Positions 33,614-42,915 of a stretch of 64,000 bases of DNA are shown here, in pieces; within the stretch, counting starts at the first letter, position 1; the number at the start of each line of letters is the position of its first letter. The notes below the pieces were generated by a model that saw only the letters and a list, made by a program, of their open reading frames with translations, had not been told where the DNA came from and searched no databases. Position numbers and translations under genes: made by a program. The stretch comes from Kosakonia sp. H02. GTDB lineage: Bacteria; Pseudomonadota; Gammaproteobacteria; Enterobacterales; Enterobacteriaceae. The stretch spans positions 3,348,001-3,412,000 of the forward strand of contig CP131915.1 in assembly GCA_030704225.1 (NCBI GenBank), given 5' to 3'.

Positions 33614-35668
33614 TTACCCCTTCCCCGGCAGCGTTCCCTGTGCAAGGGCTATCAGAAACGCATATTCCAGCGCCACGCCTTCGTACGATTTAAAGCGCCC
33701 GGACTTGCCTCCGTGCCCGGAATCCATATCCGTACAGAGCAGCAGCAGGTTATCGTCGATTTTATACTCGCGCAGCTTTGCAACCCATTTTGCGGGTTCC
33801 CAGTATTGCACCTGCGAGTCATGCAGCCCGGTGGTCACCAGCATATGCGGGTAAGGATGCGCATCGATATTGTCGTACGGGCTGTAGCTTTTCATGTAGT
33901 GATAATAGGTTTCGTCTTGCGGATTGCCCCACTCCTCAAATTCACCGGTCGTTAGCGGGATGGATTCGTCGAGCATGGTGGTCAGCACATCAACAAACGG
34001 GACTTGCGCAATCACACCGTGGAACAGCGATGGGCGTGCGTTAATCACCGCCCCCATCAACATGCCGCCCGCACTGCCTCCCATGGCATAGCAGAACAGC
34101 GGCGATCCGTACCCCTGCGCCAGCAGGCTATCAGTGACATCAATAAAGTCATTGAAGGTATTTTTCTTGTTAAGGAATTTACCGTCTTCATACCACGCAT
34201 GACCCAGCTCGCCACCGCCGCGAATATGCGCTATCGCGCAGACGAAACCCCGGTCGAGCAAGCTTAACCGGCTGCTGCTGAAATCCGCATCCATACTGGC
34301 ACCGTAGGAGCCATAGCCGTAAACCAACAGCGGGTTTTCTCCCGGGCGGAAATGTTTTTGGTTGTAAACCAGCGATACCGGCACTTCGACGCCGTCCCGC
34401 GCGCGGATCCAGACGTGCTCGCTGCGATAGTCGCTGGCGTCAAAACCTGCTACTTCAATTTGCTTCAATACCCGCCGTTCGCCGGTATCCATATCCATCT
34501 CGAATAACGTATCCGGGGTGGTCATTGAGGAATACCCATAGCGCAGGCGCGAGGTTTCCGGTTCCGGGTTATAAGCAAGCCATGTGACATAAGCCGGATC
34601 GTCAAATGCAATCCCGACCACTTCGCGGGTTTTACGGTTGATTTGCCGCAAGCTGGTCAGCCCGCGTTGCCGCTCTTCCACCACCAGCCAGTCGGTAAAA
34701 AGTGTAAAACCCTCAAGCATTATCTGGTCGCGCGCCGGGATCAGCACTTCCCAGCGCCGCTCATCGCGCACTTTGGTGCGATACAAGCCGAAGTTTTTAC
34801 CGTCACGGTTGGAGCGCAGATAAAACGTGTGCTGGTAATGATCGAGGCTATATTCATGATCTTTACGCCGCGGCAAAAAACAGAGCGGCTGCGCATCCGG
34901 CAGTTCCGCATCCAGCAGCAACACTTCGCTGGTGGTGGCACTCGCAAGATGGACAGTGATGTAGTGTTGAGAGGTCGTTTTGCTTAGCCCGACATAAAAG
35001 GTCTCGTCCTTCTCTTCATAGACCAGTTCGTCCTGCTGCGAAGGCGTACCAATGGTATGACGCCACACCTGATAAGGCAGCAGCGTGGTCGCGTGTTTGC
35101 GCACATAGTAGAGGGTTTCAGAATCATTCACCCAGACGAACTCCGGTGAGACGTTATCCAGCACTTCCGGATACCAGTTACCGGTCTCCAGGTTGCGAAA
35201 ACGCAGGCCATACTGGCGACGTGAGAGAAAGTCTTCGGCAATCGCCATAATCGTGTTGTCAGGTGAGACCTCAAGGCCGCCCAAGGTATAAAACTCGCTG
35301 TGCGCCGCACGCTGGTTGGAATCCAGCAATACCGACCATTCATCCCACTCTGAGCTGAGAACCGACTGGCGCTGGTAAATAGCGTATTCATTGCCGGGTT
35401 CATAAATATGCCGGTAGCGATAGCCATTTTTGATGTAGGGAGCGGAGACTTCGCGTTGAGGAATACGGGAGATGATTTCCGCCAGGATGTCGTCCTGTAA
35501 CGCTTGTTGGGACGCCATTACTTCGCGTCCATAGTCGTTTTCCTGATGGAGGTAATCAAGAACCTCCGGCTGCGAGCGCGTGTCGTCCCGCAGCCAATAA
35601 TAATTGTCGATGCGTTTATCGCCATGCATCGTCATGGCATGAGGTATTTGTTTTGCTTTCGGCAACAT
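33614..35668 (-). CDS. ptrB: Oligopeptidase B (protease II)
   Basis: Prolyl-oligopeptidase-family (S9) serine peptidase cutting after Arg/Lys in short peptides. Protein of 684 residues (686 in E. coli). An N-terminal beta-propeller covers about 70-400. Catalytic triad regions are Ser in AMGGSAGGMLMG, Asp in TTGLHDSQVQYWEP and His in DMDSGHGGKSGRF. The ATG at 35668 (MLPKAKQIPHAM) is the family start; upstream in-frame codons to 35716 are not conserved. It is convergent with exoX, with adjacent stops. Confidence 0.95.
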   Translation of the reverse strand: MLPKAKQIPHAMTMHGDKRIDNYYWLRDDTRSQPEVLDYLHQENDYGREVMASQQALQDDILAEIISRIPQREVSAPYIKNGYRYRHIYEPGNEYAIYQRQSVLSSEWDEWSVLLDSNQRAAHSEFYTLGGLEVSPDNTIMAIAEDFLSRRQYGLRFRNLETGNWYPEVLDNVSPEFVWVNDSETLYYVRKHATTLLPYQVWRHTIGTPSQQDELVYEEKDETFYVGLSKTTSQHYITVHLASATTSEVLLLDAELPDAQPLCFLPRRKDHEYSLDHYQHTFYLRSNRDGKNFGLYRTKVRDERRWEVLIPARDQIMLEGFTLFTDWLVVEERQRGLTSLRQINRKTREVVGIAFDDPAYVTWLAYNPEPETSRLRYGYSSMTTPDTLFEMDMDTGERRVLKQIEVAGFDASDYRSEHVWIRARDGVEVPVSLVYNQKHFRPGENPLLVYGYGSYGASMDADFSSSRLSLLDRGFVCAIAHIRGGGELGHAWYEDGKFLNKKNTFNDFIDVTDSLLAQGYGSPLFCYAMGGSAGGMLMGAVINARPSLFHGVIAQVPFVDVLTTMLDESIPLTTGEFEEWGNPQDETYYHYMKSYSPYDNIDAHPYPHMLVTTGLHDSQVQYWEPAKWVAKLREYKIDDNLLLLCTDMDSGHGGKSGRFKSYEGVALEYAFLIALAQGTLPGKG

Positions 35669-35746
35669 AGCTCTAATCTTTTCTCGTTTTACATACCTAT
35701 AAGGGTGGCAAAACAAACGCGTGTTGCAAGCGAAACGTCATCCGGT

Positions 35747-36409
35747 TCAGGGCGTAAGAGCCAATTTTTGTTGTTTGAGATCCTGCTCGATACCGTTGCG
35801 TACGTCCTGCGGGATATTCAGCGCATCGCCCAACGCATTCAGATAGCTGCGCTCCATAAAATGGTCGATGTCGATAACGGCACAGCTCAGAAAATAGAGC
35901 TCCAGCGCCTCTTCTTCGTTTTGCACCCCTTTTGCCAGGCGGGCCGGATCCAACGGTTGCTCAATGGCTTTAGCCACCAGTTCGCGCCCTTGCGCTTCAA
36001 TGCCCGCTTCGCGCAACTGCTCTTCAATTGCGGCCCGCTCTTTGTCATCGATATGACCATCACTTTTGGCGGCAAACACCAGCGCCAGGATCAAACGTTC
36101 AGTGCGAACATCAAGCGGTGATTGCTGCTGACCAAATTGTGGCTCGCCCTGATGCGCCTCGCGGATGCGATCTTTGTATTTATTCCACAGCACCGTTCCG
36201 GCGATCGCACCGCCGCCAGCGAGCAATGCGCCGGTACCGTATTTAGCCAACAGTTTGCGTGATGATTTATTGGCAACCAGCAACCCGGCAAGACCGCCCA
36301 GAGCACCCGGTACCAATAGATTATTAAGCCCCTGCCCACCGGATGATGAGGCCGACGTAGCGATGCTTTTCTGGCCAAGCAGCGACTGTAATTGATTCAA
36401 CCAACTCAT
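35747..36409 (-). CDS. yebE: YebE, DUF533 inner-membrane protein
   Basis: Protein of 220 residues (219 in E. coli). An N-terminal Ser/Gly-rich part is followed by hydrophobic glycine-rich segments (GALGGLAGLLVANKSSRKLL, GTGALLAGGGAIAGTVLW), then a soluble TerB-like helical domain with DGHIDDKERAAIEEQLREAG. Known in E. coli as a Cpx-regulated gene of unknown function. Confidence 0.92.
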   Translation of the reverse strand: MSWLNQLQSLLGQKSIATSASSSGGQGLNNLLVPGALGGLAGLLVANKSSRKLLAKYGTGALLAGGGAIAGTVLWNKYKDRIREAHQGEPQFGQQQSPLDVRTERLILALVFAAKSDGHIDDKERAAIEEQLREAGIEAQGRELVAKAIEQPLDPARLAKGVQNEEEALELYFLSCAVIDIDHFMERSYLNALGDALNIPQDVRNGIEQDLKQQKLALTP

Positions 36410-36502
36410 GATTTCCCCTCGCTTATCGTGGTACGTCTGCCCAGAGTAAGCGAGAGGGATGTCAGGAAATGTCTGGATCTGGAAAGAATGGGAAAAATTG
36501 TG

Positions 36503-36856
36503 TCACTGCGACTGTGGTTTGTATTCTGCGGTTCCCGCTTTGCAGTCGACCATGACGCGATAATGGATATCGGCGTTTTTACCGCGCACCGTCAGCGGCA
36601 CCGTCCATTTATCATTCTTGCCAGTGATATCTTTAGGGCTAATCCACGCCACCGGATCGGCCTGGCCTAACGTTTTCTGATCGTCAGCCCAACGAACAAT
36701 GCGATTTTGCAAATAGTCGCGCTTGACGCTGGCGCTGATACCTTCAGCGTCAAGCCCTTCACAGGAAGGAAACTTCACGACTTTCTCCGTTGCGGCCTGT
36801 GTCGCCATGCTGCCTGCCAGCAAAAGCAGACCCGTTAAAACCCCTGCTATTTTCAT
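36503..36856 (-). CDS. yebF: YebF, extracellular/periplasmic secreted protein
   Basis: Protein of 117 residues (118 in E. coli) with a signal peptide of about 21-23 residues and the conserved mature core SCEGLDAEGISASVKRDYLQ, RWADDQKTLGQADPVAW and VDCKAGTAEYKP; the two cysteines that form the colicin M immunity-like fold's disulfide are kept. E. coli YebF leaves the cell through porins. The ATG at 36856 is chosen over 36880 because MKIAGVLTGLLLL starts the signal peptide. Confidence 0.92.
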   Translation of the reverse strand: MKIAGVLTGLLLLAGSMATQAATEKVVKFPSCEGLDAEGISASVKRDYLQNRIVRWADDQKTLGQADPVAWISPKDITGKNDKWTVPLTVRGKNADIHYRVMVDCKAGTAEYKPQSQ

Positions 36857-36914
36857 GCTTATCTCCTGGTACGAACCCATTCAAAGCATGGTACAAATTG
36901 CTGGCGGCGCAAGA

Positions 36915-37241
36915 TCAGGCGACTTTCGCGCGCTTCGATGCACTTTTGATATCTACCGCATCGGACGGCTCAGCAGGCTCGACGTCTGCATTATCGCTTT
37001 CCGCACCGGGCAATTTGCCCGATTTCAGGATGCCGTTAAGCGCCTCTTTTTGCTCTGCGAGCCACAGCGCCATGCGTTCACGGGTTTCATCTTCCAGCGT
37101 TACAGGGCCGGAACCCAACCAGTCGCCCAGCACTTCAGCCAGGTCGAGCATTTTATCGTAAGCATCAGCTTCCTTTTTGCTGGCAAAAGACATTTTTTCC
37201 TCACCTTCGCGAATGACTACGTATTTAACTTCTACCGCCAT
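36915..37241 (-). CDS. yebG: YebG, SOS-regulated DNA damage response protein
   Basis: LexA-controlled protein of unknown mechanism, 108 residues (96 in E. coli). The first 70 residues are conserved (MAVEVKYVVIREGEEKMSFA, SKKEADAYDKML) while the acidic and then basic tail (ending DIKSASKRAKVA) is longer and unlike K-12. A consensus LexA box lies 18 bases before the start. The reading frame is open further upstream to 37358, but that part overlaps the box and is rejected. Confidence 0.93.
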   Translation of the reverse strand: MAVEVKYVVIREGEEKMSFASKKEADAYDKMLDLAEVLGDWLGSGPVTLEDETRERMALWLAEQKEALNGILKSGKLPGAESDNADVEPAEPSDAVDIKSASKRAKVA

Positions 37242-37258
37242 GATGCAGCCTCGTTTTA

Positions 37259-37274
37259 CTGTGTATTTATACAG
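37259..37274 (-). promoter_or_regulatory. LexA (SOS) box of yebG
   Basis: CTGTATAAATACACAG on the minus strand is a perfect CTGT-N8-ACAG SOS box, directly upstream of yebG, a known SOS gene. Confidence 0.92.
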
Positions 37275-37317
37275 CATAGTAGCGCGATGAAAAAACCACC
37301 GCAAGTGAAAAAGACAG

Positions 37318-37333
37318 ACGCAAACGTTTTCGT
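37318..37333 (+). promoter_or_regulatory. PurR operator of purT
   Basis: ACGCAAACGTTTTCGT matches the PurR consensus ACGCAAACGTTTGCGT at 15 of 16 positions. It directly precedes a TATACT -10 element (37334-37339), 38 bases before purT, so bound PurR would block the promoter. Confidence 0.88.
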
Positions 37334-37370
37334 TATACTGCGCCCAGTTTTTTCCCAATGGTACGATGCT

Positions 37371-38549
37371 ATGACTCTTTTAGGAACCGCGCTGCGCCCC
37401 GCAGCCACGCGTGTAATGTTATTAGGCTCCGGTGAACTGGGTAAAGAAGTGGCGATTGAATGCCAGCGTCTGGGTATTGAAGTGATTGCCGTTGATCGTT
37501 ATGCCGATGCCCCGGCGATGCACGTGGCGCACCGTTCGCATGTCATTAATATGCTCGATGGCAACGCGTTAACCGCGCTGGTCGAAAAGGAAAAACCGCA
37601 TTTTATCGTGCCGGAAATCGAAGCGATCACCACCGATACGCTAATTGAACTGGAAGCTCAGGGTCACAATGTCGTGCCCTGTGCACGTGCGACCAAACTG
37701 ACGATGAATCGCGAAGGTATTCGCCGCCTGGCAGCCGAAGAGTTGCAACTGCCGACCTCCAGCTATCGTTTTGCAGATAGCGAAAGTGCCTTTCGCGAAG
37801 CGGTGGCCGAAATTGGTCTGCCGTGCATAGTCAAACCGGTCATGAGTTCTTCCGGTAAAGGCCAGAGCTTTATTAAAAGTACCGAACAACTGGCGAAAGC
37901 CTGGGAATATGCCCAGCTTGGCGGGCGCGCCGGAGCCGGGCGAGTTATCGTTGAAAGCGTGGTCAATTTTGATTTTGAGATAACCTTGCTAACCATCAGC
38001 GCCGTCGATGGTGTCCATTTCTGTGCGCCGGTAGGTCACCGCCAGGAAGATGGCGATTATCGTGAATCCTGGCAGCCACAGCAGATGTCAGCCGTGGCGC
38101 TTGAACGCGCCGAAGAGATTGCCCGCAAAGTGGTGCTGGCGCTGGGCGGGCATGGTCTGTTCGGCGTCGAACTGTTTGTCTGCGGCGACGAGGTCATTTT
38201 CAGTGAAGTCTCCCCGCGTCCGCATGATACGGGCATGGTCACATTAATCTCGCAGGATCTCTCCGAGTTTGCCCTGCATGTTCGCGCGTTTCTTGGTTTA
38301 CCGATTGGCGCGATTCGCCAGTACGGCCCATCCGCCTCGGCGGTGATCCTGCCGCGTCTGAGTAGCCAGAATGTCACCTTTGATAATGTAGAGCATGCCG
38401 TAGGCGCGGGCGTACAGTTGCGTCTGTTTAGCAAACCGGACATCGACGGAACCCGGCGCATGGGTGTTGCGCTTGCCGCAGCAGAGAGTATCGAAGGTGC
38501 CGTTGAACGCGCGGTCGCTGCGGCTGCGGCAGTGAAAGTTAGCGGATAA
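37371..38549 (+). CDS. purT: Formate-dependent phosphoribosylglycinamide formyltransferase
   Basis: ATP-grasp enzyme using formate and ATP to formylate GAR in purine synthesis, a folate-independent alternative to PurN. Protein of 392 residues, as in E. coli. N-terminal VMLLGSGELGKEVAIECQRL, central ATP-grasp segments (CIVKPVMSSSGKGQSFIKS) and EVSPRPHDTGMVTLIS. The ATG at 37371 is the family start; the frame is open far upstream, across yebF and yebG, with no homology there. Controlled by a PurR site. Confidence 0.96.
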   Translation: MTLLGTALRPAATRVMLLGSGELGKEVAIECQRLGIEVIAVDRYADAPAMHVAHRSHVINMLDGNALTALVEKEKPHFIVPEIEAITTDTLIELEAQGHNVVPCARATKLTMNREGIRRLAAEELQLPTSSYRFADSESAFREAVAEIGLPCIVKPVMSSSGKGQSFIKSTEQLAKAWEYAQLGGRAGAGRVIVESVVNFDFEITLLTISAVDGVHFCAPVGHRQEDGDYRESWQPQQMSAVALERAEEIARKVVLALGGHGLFGVELFVCGDEVIFSEVSPRPHDTGMVTLISQDLSEFALHVRAFLGLPIGAIRQYGPSASAVILPRLSSQNVTFDNVEHAVGAGVQLRLFSKPDIDGTRRMGVALAAAESIEGAVERAVAAAAAVKVSG

Positions 38550-38583
38550 AAAAAGCCCGGAAGCGTAACGCTGACCGGGCTTC
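38550..38583 (-). terminator. Rho-independent terminator after eda
   Basis: On the minus strand the stem AAGCCCGG/CCGGGCTT, with inner AGCGTTACGCT pairing, is followed by T7. It lies between convergent purT and eda and has no T run on the plus strand, so it mainly serves eda. Confidence 0.85.
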
Positions 38584-38614
38584 ATATCAGGCGGGTTGCG
38601 TACCCGCCTGCAAT

Positions 38615-39256
38615 TTATTGTTTCGCGCCTTCAACCGCTTCGCGTGCGAGTTTAGTGATGCGATCGTAATCCCCTGCTTCCAGCGCGTCGGCCGGTACCA
38701 GCCAGGAGCCGCCGATGCACAGCACGCTTTTCAGCGCCAGGTAATCACGGTAGTTAGCCGGAGAGATACCGCCAGTCGGGCAGAAACGCACCTGTGAGAA
38801 CGGCCCCGCAATTGCCTGCAACGCTTTGGTGCCGCCATTCGCTTCCGCCGGGAAGAATTTGAACTCTTTCAGACCGTAGTCCATGCCCAGCATCAGTTCA
38901 GAAACGGTGCTGATGCCCGGGATCAGTGGAATGGTGCCTTCGGTCGCTGCTTTCAGCAGTGGCTCGGTCAGGCCCGGGCTAATGGCGAACTGCGCGCCAG
39001 CAGCGGTCACTTCCGCCAGTTGCTGCGGGTTCAGTACCGTACCCGCACCGATGATGGCATCCGGCACTTCTTTGGCGATAGCGCGGATAGCATCAATGGC
39101 ACACGCCGTACGCAGAGTCACTTCCAGAACGCGAACACCACCAGCAACCAGCGCTTTCGCCATCGGTACGGCGTGCTCTAGTTTGTTCACTACGATAACC
39201 GGCACTACCGGACCCGTTTTCAGGATTGCTTCTGCACTCGTTTTCCAGTTTTTCAT
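38615..39256 (-). CDS. eda: KDPG/KHG aldolase (2-keto-3-deoxy-6-phosphogluconate aldolase)
   Basis: Splits KDPG to pyruvate and glyceraldehyde-3-phosphate, the last Entner-Doudoroff step; also cleaves KHG. Protein of 213 residues, as in E. coli. Conserved active-site stretches are VRVLEVTLRT (Glu45) and KEFKFFPAEANGG (Schiff-base Lys133). It lies 37 bases downstream of edd, as one operon. The long in-frame extension to 39436 overlaps edd and is rejected. Confidence 0.96.
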   Translation of the reverse strand: MKNWKTSAEAILKTGPVVPVIVVNKLEHAVPMAKALVAGGVRVLEVTLRTACAIDAIRAIAKEVPDAIIGAGTVLNPQQLAEVTAAGAQFAISPGLTEPLLKAATEGTIPLIPGISTVSELMLGMDYGLKEFKFFPAEANGGTKALQAIAGPFSQVRFCPTGGISPANYRDYLALKSVLCIGGSWLVPADALEAGDYDRITKLAREAVEGAKQ

Positions 39257-39293
39257 CAGTGTTTTTCTCTCGCCAGAACTAAATCTTATCGTC

Positions 39294-41105
39294 TTAAAAA
39301 GTGATACAGGTTGCGCCCTGCTCCGCGCCGGAGAGTTTTTCCCGCAGCGCGCCGAACATTTCGCGCCCTGTGCCCACGCGCATCGCGCTAAGGTCAGGAA
39401 TATGTGGCTGACGTGCGGCAAGTTCGTTGTCATCAACCAGCAGGGTTAATTCGCCTGTCTGCCCGTTAACCCGGATAATATCGCCATCACGCACTTTCGC
39501 CAGCAACCCACCATCGTAAGCCTCTGGTGTAACGTGGATTGCCGACGGCACTTTACCTGATGCCCCTGACAGCCGTCCATCGGTAACTAACGCAATTTTG
39601 AAACGGCGGTCCAATAATACACCAAGTGGCGGCATCAGTTTATGTAATTCTGGCATACCGTTGGCTTTTGGCCCTTGATGACGGACAACCACCACACAAT
39701 CGCGGTCGAGCAGGCCTGCTTCAAAGGCCGGCAGAACATCATGCTGGCTTTCGAAAACCACCGCAGGCGCTTCAATCACCTGGTTTTCCACCGGCACGGC
39801 GGAGGTTTTCATCACTGCGCGGCCCAGATTACCGCTCAGCACTTTGGTCCCGCCATGTTTGGAGAACGGTTTTTCGATGGTGGCAATAACGCTGTCATCA
39901 AGAGAAGCATTCGCGCCTTCACGCCAGTCCAGCTCGCCGTTGTTCAGCCACGGCTCATTGGTATAACGCTGAAGGCCAAAACCGGCCACGGTGTTGACAT
40001 CTTCATGCAGCAGCCCGCCTTTCAGCAGTTCGCGCAGTAATACCGGCACACCACCCGCGGCCTGGAAGTGGTTAATATCCGCCGGGCCATTCGGGTAGAG
40101 GCGCGCCAGCAGCGGCACGACGTCAGAAAGCTCTGAGAAATCATCCCAGTTAATGATGATGCCTGCCGCGCGCGCCATCGCCACCAGGTGCATGGTGTGG
40201 TTGGTGGAGCCGCCCGTCGCCAGTAGCGAAACGATGCCGTTAACCACCACTTTTTCATCAATCATTTTACCCAGCGGCATCCATTCATTGCCGTTCCCGG
40301 TCAGGCGCGTGACCTGGCGGGCTGCGGCTTCGGTCAGCGCTTTACGCAGCGGCGCATCCGGGTGGATAAACGACGAGCCCGGCAATTGCATGCCCATAAA
40401 CTCGATAACCATCTGGTTTGTGTTCGCCGTGCCGTAAAACGTGCAGGTGCCCGGCGCGTGGTAGGACGCGGCTTCTGATTCCAGCAGCGCCATTCTGTCC
40501 ACTTTGCCTTCGGCATACAGCTGGCGAATGCGGACTTTTTCTTTGTTTGCCAGGCCGCTCGCCATCGGGCCTGACGGCACGAACAGCGCAGGTAAATGAC
40601 CAAACGACAACGCTGCCATCGCTAACCCGGGGACGATTTTGTCGCACACGCCGAGGTATAACGCGCCATCAAACATATTATGCGAGAGCCCCACCGCCGC
40701 CGACATGGCAATCACTTCGCGGCTTAGCAGGGAAAGCTCCATGCCATCCTGGCCCTGAGTGACGCCGTCGCACATCGCCGGAACGCCGCCCGCAACCTGG
40801 CCAACCGCATTCACCGAGTGCAGGGCTTTGCGGATAATCTCCGGGTAAACTTCATAGGGTTGATGCGCAGAGAGCATGTCGTTGTAGGAGGTAATGATGG
40901 CAATGTTGTTGCGCAACATGCTTTTAAGCGAGGCTTTATCGTCGGGCTGGCAGGCAGCAAAACCGTGCGCCAGGTTACCACACGCCAGCGTCGAGCGGCG
41001 AACGGTATCGCTTTTCGCCTGTTCGATGCGCGCCAGGTAGGCTGAGCGGGTTTCGCGCGAACGTTCAATAATGCGATTTGTTACGCGTAACATCGTTGAG
41101 TTCAT
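39294..41105 (-). CDS. edd: Phosphogluconate dehydratase
   Basis: [4Fe-4S] dehydratase converting 6-phosphogluconate to KDPG. Protein of 603 residues, the E. coli length. It belongs to the IlvD/Edd family: GVPAMCDGVTQGQDGMELSL, FDGALYLGVCDKIVPG (cluster cysteines) and LVTDGRLSGASGKVPSAIHV are intact. First gene of edd-eda. The 120 bases upstream were searched for KdgR and GntR operators; none was convincing. Confidence 0.96.
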   Translation of the reverse strand: MNSTMLRVTNRIIERSRETRSAYLARIEQAKSDTVRRSTLACGNLAHGFAACQPDDKASLKSMLRNNIAIITSYNDMLSAHQPYEVYPEIIRKALHSVNAVGQVAGGVPAMCDGVTQGQDGMELSLLSREVIAMSAAVGLSHNMFDGALYLGVCDKIVPGLAMAALSFGHLPALFVPSGPMASGLANKEKVRIRQLYAEGKVDRMALLESEAASYHAPGTCTFYGTANTNQMVIEFMGMQLPGSSFIHPDAPLRKALTEAAARQVTRLTGNGNEWMPLGKMIDEKVVVNGIVSLLATGGSTNHTMHLVAMARAAGIIINWDDFSELSDVVPLLARLYPNGPADINHFQAAGGVPVLLRELLKGGLLHEDVNTVAGFGLQRYTNEPWLNNGELDWREGANASLDDSVIATIEKPFSKHGGTKVLSGNLGRAVMKTSAVPVENQVIEAPAVVFESQHDVLPAFEAGLLDRDCVVVVRHQGPKANGMPELHKLMPPLGVLLDRRFKIALVTDGRLSGASGKVPSAIHVTPEAYDGGLLAKVRDGDIIRVNGQTGELTLLVDDNELAARQPHIPDLSAMRVGTGREMFGALREKLSGAEQGATCITF

Positions 41106-41227
41106 AGAGGCTCCTGAAATTTATCTGTTCGGGGAAGCCGCGTTAGCAGTGTTTTTCATTTTGCGTAACAAGTTGAAAACACCGGAGTGCCGCGCCCCAA
41201 AGGCAAAATCGCTTCAGCCAGTGTAAT

Positions 41228-41264
41228 AAAAAAAGCCCCGCTGGTGAATCCAGTCGGGGCTTTA
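41228..41264 (-). terminator. Rho-independent terminator after zwf
   Basis: On the minus strand AAAGCCCCGACTGG/CCAGCGGGGCTT forms a stem with a small asymmetry, followed by T7. It separates zwf from the edd promoter region. Confidence 0.88.
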
Positions 41265-41339
41265 AAGTTGAAAAATTGTCCGGATATCTGTGTTAGATCA
41301 TGTTACCGGTAAAATTGCGCAACACAGAGCCTGCACACA

Positions 41340-42815
41340 TCACTCAAATTCGTTCCAGGAGCGACCATCGCGCGTGATCATTGCCACCGAGGCAACCGGG
41401 CCCCAGGTACCGGCCTGATACGGCTTCGGCGAATCGTTGTCCGCCGCCCACGCTTCGGTAATCGAATCGACCCATTTCCATGCTTCTTCCACTTCGTCGC
41501 GGCGCACAAACAGCGCCTGAATGCCGCGCATCGTTTCCAGCAGCAGGCGCTCATAGGCGTCGGCCAGGTGCGTCTCGTTGAAGGTTTCGGAGTAGCTCAG
41601 GTCGAGTTTGGTGGTTTGCAGATTGTGTTTATGATCCAGACCCGGCACTTTATTGAGGATCTGAATATCCACGCCTTCGTCAGGTTGCAAACGAATCGTC
41701 AGTTTGTTCTGCGGCAGTTCCTGCCAGGACTCTTTAAACAGGTTCAGTTCCGGGTTTTTGAAATACACCACCACTTCCGAGCACTTGGTCGGCAGGCGTT
41801 TACCGGTGCGCAAATAGAACGGAACACCCGCCCAGCGCCAGTCATCAATGTCCACGCGAATGGCGACAAACGTTTCGGTATTGCTGGCCTTGTTCGCCCC
41901 CTCTTCTTCCAGATAGCCCGGCACTTTTTTGCCCTGGGCAAAACCGGCGGTGTACTGGCCGCGCACCGTTTTTTCACGCACGTTAGTGCGATCAATACGG
42001 CGCAGGGATTTAAGCACTTTCACTTTGGCATCACGAATACTGTCGGCGCTCAGATCGGACGGCGGCGACATGGCAATCATGCAGAGAATTTGCAGCAGGT
42101 GGTTCTGGATCATGTCACGCATCTGCCCGGCCTGGTCGAAATAGCCCCAGCGCCCTTCAATACCCACTTCTTCGGCGACGGTGATTTCCACATGATCGAT
42201 AGTGCGGTTATCCCAGTTATTGACGAACAGGGAGTTGGCAAAACGCAGCGCCAGCAGGTTGAGCACCGTCTCTTTACCTAAGTAGTGGTCGATACGGTAA
42301 ACCTGGCATTCTTCAAAAAACTCGCCCACCTGATCGTTGATTTCGCGGGAGGTTGCCAGCGACGTCCCCAGCGGTTTTTCCATTACCACGCGCGCCGGTT
42401 TGGCGTTAAGTTTCGCTGCGCCAAGCCCTTTACAGATGGCACCGAAAGTGCTCGGTGGCATCGCAAAATAGTTGATCGTGGTGCGGTTTTTCTGGTCAAG
42501 CATTGCGCCGAGGCGTTTGAAAGCGGCAGTGTCGTTGACATCCAGATTACAAAAATCCAGACGACTGCTCAGCTTGTCCCACAGGCTCTCGTCGATCTTT
42601 TCCTTCATAAAGGTCTCAAGCGCTTCGCGAACGACTTTGGTATACGCTTCTTTGTCCCAGTCGGCACGACCGACGCCAAGAATGCGCGTCTCTGCATGAA
42701 TTTGACCGGCTTTTTCCAGCTGGTACAGGGAAGGCAGCAATTTACGGCGCGCAAGATCGCCTTTCGCGCCGAAAATGACCAGGTCACACGCCTGGGCTGT
42801 TTGTACTACCGCCAT
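41340..42815 (-). CDS. zwf: Glucose-6-phosphate 1-dehydrogenase
   Basis: NADP-dependent oxidation of glucose-6-phosphate, entry to the pentose phosphate and Entner-Doudoroff routes. Protein of 491 residues, as in E. coli. N-terminal nucleotide-binding motif VIFGAKGDLARRKL (about residues 13-26), active-site signature YRIDHYLGKETVLNLL, and GTWGPVASVAMITRDG near the end. Divergent from hexR. A HexR-type palindrome lies 47 bases upstream. Confidence 0.97.
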   Translation of the reverse strand: MAVVQTAQACDLVIFGAKGDLARRKLLPSLYQLEKAGQIHAETRILGVGRADWDKEAYTKVVREALETFMKEKIDESLWDKLSSRLDFCNLDVNDTAAFKRLGAMLDQKNRTTINYFAMPPSTFGAICKGLGAAKLNAKPARVVMEKPLGTSLATSREINDQVGEFFEECQVYRIDHYLGKETVLNLLALRFANSLFVNNWDNRTIDHVEITVAEEVGIEGRWGYFDQAGQMRDMIQNHLLQILCMIAMSPPSDLSADSIRDAKVKVLKSLRRIDRTNVREKTVRGQYTAGFAQGKKVPGYLEEEGANKASNTETFVAIRVDIDDWRWAGVPFYLRTGKRLPTKCSEVVVYFKNPELNLFKESWQELPQNKLTIRLQPDEGVDIQILNKVPGLDHKHNLQTTKLDLSYSETFNETHLADAYERLLLETMRGIQALFVRRDEVEEAWKWVDSITEAWAADNDSPKPYQAGTWGPVASVAMITRDGRSWNEFE

Positions 42816-42861
42816 GTCATTCTCCTCAGTTGGCTATCCTGAAGCTTCAGTCCGCTTCAGT

Positions 42862-42876
42862 TGTAATTTTATTACA
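42862..42876 (-). promoter_or_regulatory. Putative HexR operator of zwf
   Basis: TGTAATTTTATTACA is a palindrome (TGTAAT...ATTACA) matching the HexR operator pattern. It sits 47 bases before the zwf start and across the divergent region from hexR itself, so it may serve both genes. Confidence 0.65.
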
Positions 42877-42915
42877 ATGCACTGTACTGCTTTTACGTCA
42901 TTCCCGAAACTATTA

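Noticed and set aside
36723..37370. 216-codon upstream extension of purT
   Set aside because: It crosses yebF, yebG, the LexA box and the PurR box; PurT homologs start at 37371.
38550..38583. Plus-strand terminator for purT
   Set aside because: The hairpin has only two T after it on the plus strand; the T7 run is on the minus strand, so it was assigned to eda.
41106..41227. KdgR or GntR operator upstream of edd
   Set aside because: Such sites are expected from E. coli, but only weak partial matches (for example AAAATGAAAAACA) are visible.
41568..42281. 237-codon open frame antisense to zwf
   Set aside because: It is fully covered by the highly conserved zwf gene on the other strand and shows no own signals.
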